A stretch of 64,000 bases of DNA from JBCCTX01 sp964468435 (GTDB taxonomy: Bacteria > Bacteroidota > Bacteroidia > J057). A model generated the notes under the pieces. It did no database searches. It saw only the letters and a list, made by a program, of their open reading frames with translations, and had not been told where the DNA came from. The stretch spans positions 1-64,000 of the forward strand of contig CAYXVE010000013.1 of NCBI GenBank assembly GCA_964468435.1. Reading direction: 5' to 3'. Below, one piece after another: positions 36,195 to 44,272 of this stretch. The translations under genes were made by a program, and so were the position numbers. Within the stretch, counting starts at the first letter, position 1. The number at the start of each line of letters is the position of its first letter.

Positions 36195-38291
36195 TTACTC
36201 TACCACATTAAGCACACCTCTCATGATCAGATGATGACCAGGATAAGTACAAACATAGGTATAACTTCCGGGTTTTTCTGGCGCTACGAAGTAAATGCTC
36301 TCAGATACTCCAGGTTGTAAGAGGTTCGTATGATAGAGTATATTATCGCTTTGAGGGAGATAATTCATATTCATCCCTTTTACGCCCAAAGCAATAGCAG
36401 CTTCACCTACCTGGTCAGCAGTTCCGGGCTTGACAATCGCACAGTTGTGCGGCATGTCATCTACATTATTGAAGGTCCACTTGATCCTTGATCCAGCTCT
36501 TACTGTTATTTCCTTTATATCATATTGAAGTCCAGGAACAGTCCCAAGCGTTACAGTCTGGTCTGGACCATCAGTCCATCCTGATGGCATGTCTGTTACT
36601 CGCTTTCCCATATTAGCTTTTGAAGGACTTGCACTTTGCACAGCAGCCTTTGAGGTGTCTGTTACCACCATTTTTTGATCGGACGGAGCAGACTCTTTCA
36701 CTGTAGTATAATCCACTGGAGACAGTTCAGCACCATCTGGAATCTCATTCAGGGTATAATACCCTGTGGGATGTAGCAGGTTATTGCCCGATTCATATGA
36801 TGTTACACCAGGAACATAAATCTCGTGAATATATTTTTCGCGGAGATTCTCCACGACTAACCTCACGCTCATTCCATCATTGGCTACTTTAATTCCCTTG
36901 ACAGGACAAGACTCATCATTGACTACCGGACTCCCATATACAGGATGATACTTGTAGATAAAACTGGTAAGCTGATAAGAAGCTAGATTAGCAGCAGTGT
37001 TTTTGTCAACGGGCTTGGTAAACTCGATCTCAAAGCCATCAGGCATCGCTTTAATGGTTTTCATTTCAAATGGGACTTTACCAGTCCAAATCACCCTTTG
37101 AAGCCCATAAGGATCTGGCCCTGTAGAACCCCATCCTCTATTGGTTTGACCTACAAACAGAGATCCATCTTTACCCCAGGTCATACGCAATACACCAGAC
37201 TGGAACCCTTCCCGAAAAGCAAACGCTGCACCCTGATATACACCATTCACCTTCTCGAGGTAGACACGGTCAATCTTACTTTGCCCCTGATCTCCAATGA
37301 AAATTTGACCAGCAAAGGGACCGAATGCTCCATCGGTTTCATCTACTACCATCTGACTGGTGGATATGCCTAATACGCTATGTGGCAACCATACAGCAGG
37401 CAGTTTGATCGATGGAACTTCCTCCGCAACTTCATACAGCGGAATGGTTGGGGCTTCAGGGTTATCTTCTGGTTTGATGGGCGTCTCGCCTGGACCTGCC
37501 ATCTTAGGATCTACCCGCGAATAGATATCATCTACGGTTACATCTACTGGAGATTCCGGTCTGGAACTCCATTCCAGACCAGCTGGATGACCTGTAAAAT
37601 CCCCTTTTTCTACATGAACAAGTCCTCCTGAACCCATCCAGTCCCCTTGATTGTCCGCGTAGAAAAATTCTCCATCAATGATACCGATACCACAGGGAGA
37701 ACGCATCCCAGTAGCCCATGGCTCCATTTCACCTTCAGGTGTGATACGCATAGTCCATCCACGCCAGGGAACTCTACTTTCTCCTCTCCACCATTCCACA
37801 TTTCCAAAAGCTACATTTCCGGTCACAAACATACTTCCATCTTCTGCGATAACAGGGCCATAGGAGTACTCGTGGTAGTGGCCGGAAACCGGCCATGCAT
37901 ATACAGATTCATAAAAATCAGTTACTTTATCTCCATTTTTATCCCAGAGTCTTGTCAGTTCTCCTCTTTGTGCGAGATAAAATGTTCCATCGCGGTAGGC
38001 TAAACCCAGTACTTCATGTAAGCCAGAAGCAAACTTCTGGTAATGTGGAGGTTGACGGTCTTCCATATAAGGGTTTTCTATTATCCACACCTCTCCCCTC
38101 CTTGTTGCTGCAGCGATGTTCCCATTGGGTAGGGTTGTTAGTCCACCTACTTCTAACTCTATTCCTTCAGGGACCGGAAGTGTTACTACTTTATAGTAGT
38201 CAAGCTCGGTTACGGGTTTGTTGCTCATCTGTCCCCATAGTGTCATGGGAAACAGGTAAATGATAAATATATACGTTATGATACGGGTCAT
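36195..38291 (-). CDS. Secreted beta-propeller/type 1 copper (auracyanin-like) fusion
   Basis: A 698-residue exported protein counting from the ATG at 38291; the in-frame ATG 24 bp upstream overlaps the previous gene. After the signal peptide (ends near LWGQ), residues about 30-400 resemble the glucose/sorbosone dehydrogenase-type six-bladed propeller (HEVLGLAYRDGTFYLAQRGE, PCGIGIIDGEFFYADNQGDW, GQIFIGDQGQSKIDRV), followed by an Ig-like stretch. Residues about 590-698 are a type 1 copper domain with His in DMPHNCAIV and Cys-His-Met in YVCTYPGHHLIMRG. The copper site suggests it gives or takes electrons for an oxidation in the periplasm or outside. No c-type haem is present. The propeller substrate is not known. 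Confidence 0.85.
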   Translation of the reverse strand: MTRIITYIFIIYLFPMTLWGQMSNKPVTELDYYKVVTLPVPEGIELEVGGLTTLPNGNIAAATRRGEVWIIENPYMEDRQPPHYQKFASGLHEVLGLAYRDGTFYLAQRGELTRLWDKNGDKVTDFYESVYAWPVSGHYHEYSYGPVIAEDGSMFVTGNVAFGNVEWWRGESRVPWRGWTMRITPEGEMEPWATGMRSPCGIGIIDGEFFYADNQGDWMGSGGLVHVEKGDFTGHPAGLEWSSRPESPVDVTVDDIYSRVDPKMAGPGETPIKPEDNPEAPTIPLYEVAEEVPSIKLPAVWLPHSVLGISTSQMVVDETDGAFGPFAGQIFIGDQGQSKIDRVYLEKVNGVYQGAAFAFREGFQSGVLRMTWGKDGSLFVGQTNRGWGSTGPDPYGLQRVIWTGKVPFEMKTIKAMPDGFEIEFTKPVDKNTAANLASYQLTSFIYKYHPVYGSPVVNDESCPVKGIKVANDGMSVRLVVENLREKYIHEIYVPGVTSYESGNNLLHPTGYYTLNEIPDGAELSPVDYTTVKESAPSDQKMVVTDTSKAAVQSASPSKANMGKRVTDMPSGWTDGPDQTVTLGTVPGLQYDIKEITVRAGSRIKWTFNNVDDMPHNCAIVKPGTADQVGEAAIALGVKGMNMNYLPQSDNILYHTNLLQPGVSESIYFVAPEKPGSYTYVCTYPGHHLIMRGVLNVVE

Positions 38292-38308
38292 GTTATTTTT
38301 TTTAAATG

Positions 38309-40144
38309 TTACCACATGATACGATAAGTCAATACACGATCATCGTTGTTTAAGGGCATAATCAGTTCCATTTCCTTACCTCTTTGCTGTACAGTTACAT
38401 ATCCCTCATTTACCTCTACGTAATAAGTATGGTCTATCAGGTAAGTATGATCAGAGAGATTTTCAATGCTTCTTCCTTGGGCAAGTCTATAACTATAGGC
38501 GCCATCAATTTCTTCCGGAAAAGTGAGCTTTCGGGTTATCATCTTTCCTCTGTCATCCACGCGCACATGATCGGTTATATGTTTTCCTTCTACCTCATAG
38601 TGGAAAGTTGGAACCCCCTCCTCATCCAGCATATATCCTCTGAATCTGTATTTTTCAGGAGATAGGCTATCAGGCCATACATCCGTATCTGAAAGGACTT
38701 TGGCAATCGGCATTTTGATTCCCAGGTCCAGGATCGACCCTTTGGGTTTTGCACTACCATCACCACGATTGTTCCACATCGGGGTAGCATCCAGAAAGTC
38801 CCCTCTCCATGCCAGCGCAATATTAGCTCTGTCAGGGTCATAGGTATAACTTCCCCCCTCAGGAAAGCCTACATTGATCGCATGTACAATTCTGCGCGAT
38901 TTGGCAGATCCTGCCTCAGAGTAGTCTATAAAGCAACGCATAATTTTGGGGGTGCTACCCACATCAATGTAGATGGGATCGACAGGATTGGTGAGCGGCA
39001 TAGAACTGAGGGTGTGCAAAGCCGTTTTTCTCAGCATAGGACCTTCCAGTTCCAATCCAAGGCCATTTGGGTACCATGTATCCCGCTTGTGATATAGAAT
39101 TTCTAGCTGATGTGTGCCAGCTTCCAATTCAGTAGCACCCGTACGTGTCCACCATCCATAGTTGACAACAGTCTTTCCATCTACTTTCAGCACTCCATTT
39201 CCACTTGTTACCAGAGTAAAGAGATACTGGCCAGGGTTAGGCAACGCTATTTTACCCGAGATATGGAGAATAAATTGGTCATTTTCTGCTACGACTTCCT
39301 GGGTCAATGATTCCATCTCACCTTGATAGGCAGCTGACAGTGTGCTGAGATCAGGCAAATCGCTAAATGTACCTTTAAAGACCTTATAGCTAAGCTCTTC
39401 TGGTGTGATCTGAAGTGGTTCAAACAGTCTGTAACGGATGTTGCGAAAAGCTACCGGGCCATGATCACCCTGGATCATAATGGGACCTTGAGGAGCTTCC
39501 TCAGAAAAGGCAGGTCCGCGAGTAAGTCCCGTGAGTTCTACATTTTCGTGAATGACCACGCCATTCAGTTCAATTTTCAGAATACGTGCATTTTCAGTTT
39601 TATTCCCCTGAGCGTCAAATCTGGGAGCCTGGAATGAAATTCTCATCTTCTGCCAGACTCCGGGAGCACGGGCTGCATTGACGCGAGGAGCATAGCCTTC
39701 AAAGCCTTTTTCCCCTTCTGGCTGGCTTTCATCCCAGCGCTCATAAATACCTCCTACATCACCGTAAGTGGGTCGTTTTTTCCCCCAACTGTCCAACAAT
39801 TGAATTTCATATCTTCCCTGAAGGTATAACCCTGAATTGGAGTGTTTAGCTATCATAAATTCCAATTCCAGATCAATATCTCCGTGCTCCATGTTGGTGA
39901 AGAGATTACTCATCTTATTTGTTGCGGGAAGGTTGACTAGTACGCCTGATCCTGGTTTCGTATTCAATACCTGATCTTGTTCCAGATCAGTGGTTGCAGA
40001 GCCTGCAATCTGCCAGTTTGCTCCAGGATCTTTAAAAAAATCCATATTAGTGAGCGAGACGGTCTGATACATATCCTCCTGCGCAATGCTGCCAGATGTG
40101 ATCAGTCCTGATAATGCCAGCAGGCATAATACTTGTTTTATCAT
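38309..40144 (-). CDS. Secreted DUF1080 (3-keto-glycoside hydrolase-like) protein with PA14 domain
   Basis: A 611-residue exported protein counting from the ATG at 40144; an upstream ATG adds eight residues. The signal peptide ends near GSIAQ. The N-terminal DUF1080 domain (about 25-245) has the concanavalin-like fold with NSGLYLQGRYEIQLLDSWGK and ends in GPVAFRNIRYR. A PA14-like module follows near 300-385 (GQYLFTLVTSGNGVLKVDGK, then EAGTHQLEILYHKR), a carbohydrate-binding fold; the C-terminal region is beta-rich and unassigned. DUF1080 enzymes are known to cleave 3-keto-glycosides. The next gene starts 17 bp downstream, so the two are cotranscribed and may act on one substrate. Confidence 0.8.
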   Translation of the reverse strand: MIKQVLCLLALSGLITSGSIAQEDMYQTVSLTNMDFFKDPGANWQIAGSATTDLEQDQVLNTKPGSGVLVNLPATNKMSNLFTNMEHGDIDLELEFMIAKHSNSGLYLQGRYEIQLLDSWGKKRPTYGDVGGIYERWDESQPEGEKGFEGYAPRVNAARAPGVWQKMRISFQAPRFDAQGNKTENARILKIELNGVVIHENVELTGLTRGPAFSEEAPQGPIMIQGDHGPVAFRNIRYRLFEPLQITPEELSYKVFKGTFSDLPDLSTLSAAYQGEMESLTQEVVAENDQFILHISGKIALPNPGQYLFTLVTSGNGVLKVDGKTVVNYGWWTRTGATELEAGTHQLEILYHKRDTWYPNGLGLELEGPMLRKTALHTLSSMPLTNPVDPIYIDVGSTPKIMRCFIDYSEAGSAKSRRIVHAINVGFPEGGSYTYDPDRANIALAWRGDFLDATPMWNNRGDGSAKPKGSILDLGIKMPIAKVLSDTDVWPDSLSPEKYRFRGYMLDEEGVPTFHYEVEGKHITDHVRVDDRGKMITRKLTFPEEIDGAYSYRLAQGRSIENLSDHTYLIDHTYYVEVNEGYVTVQQRGKEMELIMPLNNDDRVLTYRIMW

Positions 40145-40403
40145 AGTCCTTGTTAAACGATTAAACATTCGAATGTATGTTCATAGCAATGATAACATAC
40201 TTCTATATAAACAAGCAAATGTTACAGCTGTTTAAGCTAAGGAATTTTCAGGATGTGGCTGTCAAAGATCTCATACCGGCAAATCTTGGTTTCATCAAAT
40301 CCTTTGAGCCTGAGGGTAACAGAATCTGGGTCCTATTCTTGCGGTAAAGAAATATCATATGATGTGAGTTAGCGACAATAGGCTGTATACAGTTTACAGG
40401 GTG

Positions 40404-40436
40404 AAAAAAGAGGAAGTCAATATTTGGGACTTCCTC
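40404..40436 (-). terminator. Terminator of the OmpA gene
   Basis: On the minus strand GAGGAAGT pairs with ACTTCCTC (plus-strand positions 40410-40417 and 40429-40436), an eight-base perfect stem, and six T follow (40409-40404). It lies 34 bp beyond the OmpA stop. The remainder of 40169-40469 holds a 34-codon open frame ending at about 40347 that I cannot assign. Confidence 0.85.
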
Positions 40437-40469
40437 CAGTGTTTTAGTATGGAATACTTCTGCGTATTT

Positions 40470-41165
40470 CTATTGATCGCCGATCTGGCCTTTCTCGGCT
40501 GCTTTTTTCAACTCTTCATTGGCAAAGATTGCCAGATTTACACGGCGATTCTGTGCACGTCCTGTATCTGTTTCATTGTCTGCTACAGGTTGTGATTCTC
40601 CATACCCCTTGACGATCAGCCTGCTGGTACTGATACCATTCGCAGCCAGGTAGCTGGCTACAGAATTAGCTCGCCCTTCAGAAAGCTCCTGATTGTACTC
40701 ATCTGATCCTTTGCTGTCAGTATGTCCCTCAATAAGCACGTCTGTATCGTCATACTTTTGGAGAATTTCAGACAGTTTGGCCAGGTTGTCGCGAGTTACT
40801 GATTTCAGGTCGGCGGAGTTATAGTCAAACAGTAATCCAGAGTCAAAGGTAAGCAGAATACCTTCACCTACGCGCTCTACTTCAACGCCTTCCATGTCCT
40901 GCTGGATTTCTTCTGCCTGCTTATCCATGCTTCTTCCAATTAATGCGCCTGCTGTACCACCCACTGCAGCACCTATAATAGCCCCCATGGCAGTATTTCC
41001 AGCAAGTTTACCTATGCCAGCTCCTACAGCAGCACCACCAGCAGTACCTATAGCACCGCCTTGTACTGTGCGGCTCGTATTACATGCAGGAGTAAAAAAC
41101 ATTGACCAAACTAGCATCAGAACGATCCCTGATTTAATGGTCATGCCTAATGTTAAATTTTTCAT
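40470..41165 (-). CDS. OmpA-family outer-membrane lipoprotein with glycine zipper
   Basis: A 231-residue lipoprotein. Its signal ends at lipobox Cys28 (FTPAC). Residues about 35-75 are a glycine-zipper segment (GTAGGAAVGAGIGKLAG, GAIIGAAVGGTAGALIGR), able to insert in or associate with a membrane. The C-terminal OmpA domain (about 105-220) has the peptidoglycan-binding core IEGHTDSKGSDEYNQ and the end segment GRAQNRRVNLAI, which contain the Asp and Arg residues that grip diaminopimelate. It ties the outer membrane to the cell wall. The gene is monocistronic with its own terminator. Confidence 0.92.
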   Translation of the reverse strand: MKNLTLGMTIKSGIVLMLVWSMFFTPACNTSRTVQGGAIGTAGGAAVGAGIGKLAGNTAMGAIIGAAVGGTAGALIGRSMDKQAEEIQQDMEGVEVERVGEGILLTFDSGLLFDYNSADLKSVTRDNLAKLSEILQKYDDTDVLIEGHTDSKGSDEYNQELSEGRANSVASYLAANGISTSRLIVKGYGESQPVADNETDTGRAQNRRVNLAIFANEELKKAAEKGQIGDQ

Positions 41166-41452
41166 AGCGTTGTAAAGATTTAGATGATAAATAAAATGTA
41201 TTATTTTTGAGTTTTAGTTTATTCTGGAACAGGTAAAATATAACATTACAATCAATTTACCACAATGTATGATTGCTTGTTGGTCTATTAGACGAAATTT
41301 CTAACGGGTTGGTAACAGAAAACTAAGTTTTTCTTTCAAAAAGGTAGGGCTGTTTGTACTACCTACGTTTATCATTCAAACAAATCGACTCTTAAACCTC
41401 TTATTTTTAGGTTATCTTAATGAAAGCAACCAGATTAAACTGCTGCTAAATT

Positions 41453-43846
41453 ATGCAAATGTGTACCTGGAGATACGTTACTTTTATCCTTTTACTTACT
41501 ACCTTTTTCAAGGGCAATGCCCAAGTCGATACCGAATTTTGGTTTGTTGCGCCGGATGTTGCTGCCAATTATGGAGAAAGTCCGTTGACGCTCGTACTTT
41601 CAAGCGCAGGACAAGCAAGTATCGCTGTCCTTTCTCAGCCTGCAAACCCTTCATTTACGCCCATGTCTTTTTCATTAAACCGGGGAGAGGTAAAAATCAT
41701 TGATTTGTCGCCTTATTTAGATCGCCTGGAAAACAAGCCGGCTAATTTGAAGCTTCAATACGGATTATTACTTACTTCAAATCGCCCAGTCATAGCCTAT
41801 TATCAGGTAAGTAGTCTTCCGAATGCAGCCATTTTTACCTGGAAAGGTAGGGATGCATTAGGCAAAGAATTTTACATACCAGCACAAAGCGAGTTCAGAA
41901 ATCAGCATGGGAGCTCTGCATTTGATATTGTTGCCAGTGAGGATAGTACGACAATCCATGTAAGACCGACTACCGACATTGTAGGATATCCTGCTGGAGA
42001 GGTATTTGAGGTGGTCCTCGATCGTGGCGAAACCTTCTCCTGCAGGGAGACTCGTAACGAAACGACTCGTTCTCTCGCTGGATCATATATCACAGCTGAT
42101 AAAGCTGTAGCAGTTACTTACTCGGATGATGCCATATACAATGATGCGGGTACAGCCTCCGATCTGGTAGGCGATCAACTGATACCTGTTCGGCTGATAG
42201 GTACGGAATATATTGCGGTAAAGGCAGAAGCAAAAACAGAGCGACTTTATGTAACTGCTACTGAGAAAGGTACTACCCTTGAGGTGGATGGTGATCCCCT
42301 CAATATTATATTGGATGCTGGTGAAACGGCTTCGATTGACATCGAAAAAGAATCACTTTATCTAAAAGCATCCCTTCCAGTATATGTTTGGCATATGACA
42401 GGATATCTGGATCAGCCAGCAGGTGCTTTATTATCTCCACTAAATTGTTCAGGTATCGTACTTTCTAAATATGTTAGGGATGCAAGCGAAAATTTTATCA
42501 CTTATCTCGTATCCAAAGCTGAGCATGTAGAGGGTTTCAGGCTGAATGGTACCAGCAATCTGGTGCCTTCCTATTTTTCCGCTGTTCCAGGTACAGATGG
42601 TCAGTGGATGGCCGCACGAATAGAAGCCTTTGGATCATTTGCTGTATCTACCAATCAGATTTCCAATACTGCTGGACCCTTTCACATGAATATGATCACC
42701 TATTATGGTGAGTCTGCTACTTTTGCAGCCTTTTCTGATGTTAGTCCACTTTCACTTCCCGATACCCGATTACTTTGCGAAAATGATTCCCTGATACTAG
42801 AAGCTGGTTCTTATCAGGACGCTTATCTGTGGAGTACAGGTGCTACACAACAGCAAATTGAGGTAACTCAGACAGGTACTTATTGGGTCAAAACGGATTT
42901 TGCAGGATGTAGCTTTATCGATACAGTAGAGGTAATATCTGCTAGTTTATTACTGAACCTGGGAAATGATACTACCATCTGTGAAGGGGATAGTCTGGTG
43001 ATAAGTTTGAATCAAAATGTAGGAATATATACTTGGGATGATGGTCTTAATACACCTCAAAAGGTACTCAGGGAAGCTGGTCAGTATGCTGTTGCTTTGG
43101 AGGAGGAGGAATGTGTGGTTGCGGATACCATTAGAGTGGAAATTCAGGAGTTACCAGACTTAGACCTGGGAAATGATACCGTAATCTGTGGTGACGAATC
43201 TTTCATACTGGATGTATCTGTTTCAGGAGCTACCTATCAATGGCAGGATGGAACTAAAGAAGCTACATTGATGGTAGCAGAGCCTGGAACGTATAAGGTT
43301 ATTAGGGATATACTGGGCTGTACACAACAAGACGCTATTCAAATCACAAAAAGTGATCTTCCACAGTCTCTTGGAAGCGATACGACAATCTGTCTGGGCG
43401 ATACCCTGTTACTGAGACTCAACTCAGATCATGTAGATTACTTGTGGGATGATGGAGAAACAGACAATACGCGCGAGGTGAGTTCCGAAGGAATCTTCAC
43501 AGTTTCAGTGAGCGATCCTTGCGGTCAGGTCGTGTTGAGACGAGATGTATCCCTGGAGGATTGCTCTTGCAATCCCATGATACCCAATGTATTCACACCC
43601 AATGGAGATGGCTTTCACGATCGTTTTCTTCTGGAATTGAACTGTCCGCTCAGTCAGTATGAACTGCTGATTTTTGACAAATGGGGAAATGCCTTATTTC
43701 AAAGCAGCCAACCTGGACTGAGTTGGGATGGGCTGCATAATGGGCGTCAGGTTGCACCAGGGGTATATTTCTGGAGTCTCCAGTATCAGAGTGAGCAGGC
43801 AGGAGGAAAGCGCGAGAGGAAAGGAGTAGTAACCTTAATGAGATAA
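41453..43846 (+). CDS. Type IX-secreted protein with gliding-motility-associated C-terminal domain
   Basis: A 797-residue exported protein. The signal peptide ends near GNAQ at residue 24. Residues about 28-430 resemble the IgGFc-binding-protein N-terminal domain found in Bacteroidota cell-surface proteins. Four Ig-like/PKD-like repeats of about 62 residues follow (opening CENDSLILEAG, NDTTICEGDSLVIS, NDTVICGDESFILD and SDTTICLGDTLLLR). The last 95 residues are a CHU_C domain (IPNVFTPNGDGFHDRFLLE...LSWDGLHNGRQVAPGVYFW), a type B signal for type IX secretion. It is likely a surface adhesin or polymer-binding protein; no enzyme is seen. It starts at ATG 41453; 41166-41452 shows no gene. Confidence 0.9.
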   Translation: MQMCTWRYVTFILLLTTFFKGNAQVDTEFWFVAPDVAANYGESPLTLVLSSAGQASIAVLSQPANPSFTPMSFSLNRGEVKIIDLSPYLDRLENKPANLKLQYGLLLTSNRPVIAYYQVSSLPNAAIFTWKGRDALGKEFYIPAQSEFRNQHGSSAFDIVASEDSTTIHVRPTTDIVGYPAGEVFEVVLDRGETFSCRETRNETTRSLAGSYITADKAVAVTYSDDAIYNDAGTASDLVGDQLIPVRLIGTEYIAVKAEAKTERLYVTATEKGTTLEVDGDPLNIILDAGETASIDIEKESLYLKASLPVYVWHMTGYLDQPAGALLSPLNCSGIVLSKYVRDASENFITYLVSKAEHVEGFRLNGTSNLVPSYFSAVPGTDGQWMAARIEAFGSFAVSTNQISNTAGPFHMNMITYYGESATFAAFSDVSPLSLPDTRLLCENDSLILEAGSYQDAYLWSTGATQQQIEVTQTGTYWVKTDFAGCSFIDTVEVISASLLLNLGNDTTICEGDSLVISLNQNVGIYTWDDGLNTPQKVLREAGQYAVALEEEECVVADTIRVEIQELPDLDLGNDTVICGDESFILDVSVSGATYQWQDGTKEATLMVAEPGTYKVIRDILGCTQQDAIQITKSDLPQSLGSDTTICLGDTLLLRLNSDHVDYLWDDGETDNTREVSSEGIFTVSVSDPCGQVVLRRDVSLEDCSCNPMIPNVFTPNGDGFHDRFLLELNCPLSQYELLIFDKWGNALFQSSQPGLSWDGLHNGRQVAPGVYFWSLQYQSEQAGGKRERKGVVTLMR

Positions 43847-44093
43847 ATACAGAGCTAGAATCAAGAGGAGTGTATTAATGGAAAGATTACTATTTTACTC
43901 CTTCCTAATCAACATGTATAATGAAGTTTGTGAGGTAGTAGCTTCCTTTAATCAAATGATCAAGTACATGGAGATCAGCAGAATATTAGGATAAAGAATT
44001 TAATTAACTGCTGATCCTATCCAGTTTTTTTACTAAATCACTCATCTTTGGTATATATTTTGATTTTTCCTGTGGATTGATCCTTCCTCTGGT

Positions 44094-44228
44094 ATGATGA
44101 TACGTCAAGCAGGAAAGGAAGCTGGTATAGCACAGGGGGAACTTACTAGGAAAAGTGGTACCAGCAAACACTATATATCAATAATCGAAAATAAAAGAGT
44201 ATTAGCTCTCTCCAAAATATATTTTTAA
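44094..44228 (+). pseudogene. XRE/HigA-type helix-turn-helix relic
   Basis: A 44-codon frame, MMIRQAGKEAGIAQGELTRK then SGTSKHYISIIENKRVLALS, matches the helix-turn-helix of XRE-family antitoxins, whose usual form is RKEAGLTQEELA.KSG.SK.YIS.IEN. Conserved positions remain (the Q of the first helix, S-K-Y-I-S, IEN), but the protein stops right after the motif. No toxin gene is adjacent. The other parts of 43847-44272 contain no convincing coding frame. Confidence 0.6.
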
Positions 44229-44272
44229 GGTAAAAAATGATTACAAAATATTATTTAAATTAAAATTAACTA

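Noticed and set aside
40246..40347. Open frame reading FQDVAVKDLIPANLGFIKSF
   Set aside because: Short, no start codon and no family recognised; only weakly reminiscent of a VOC-domain end.
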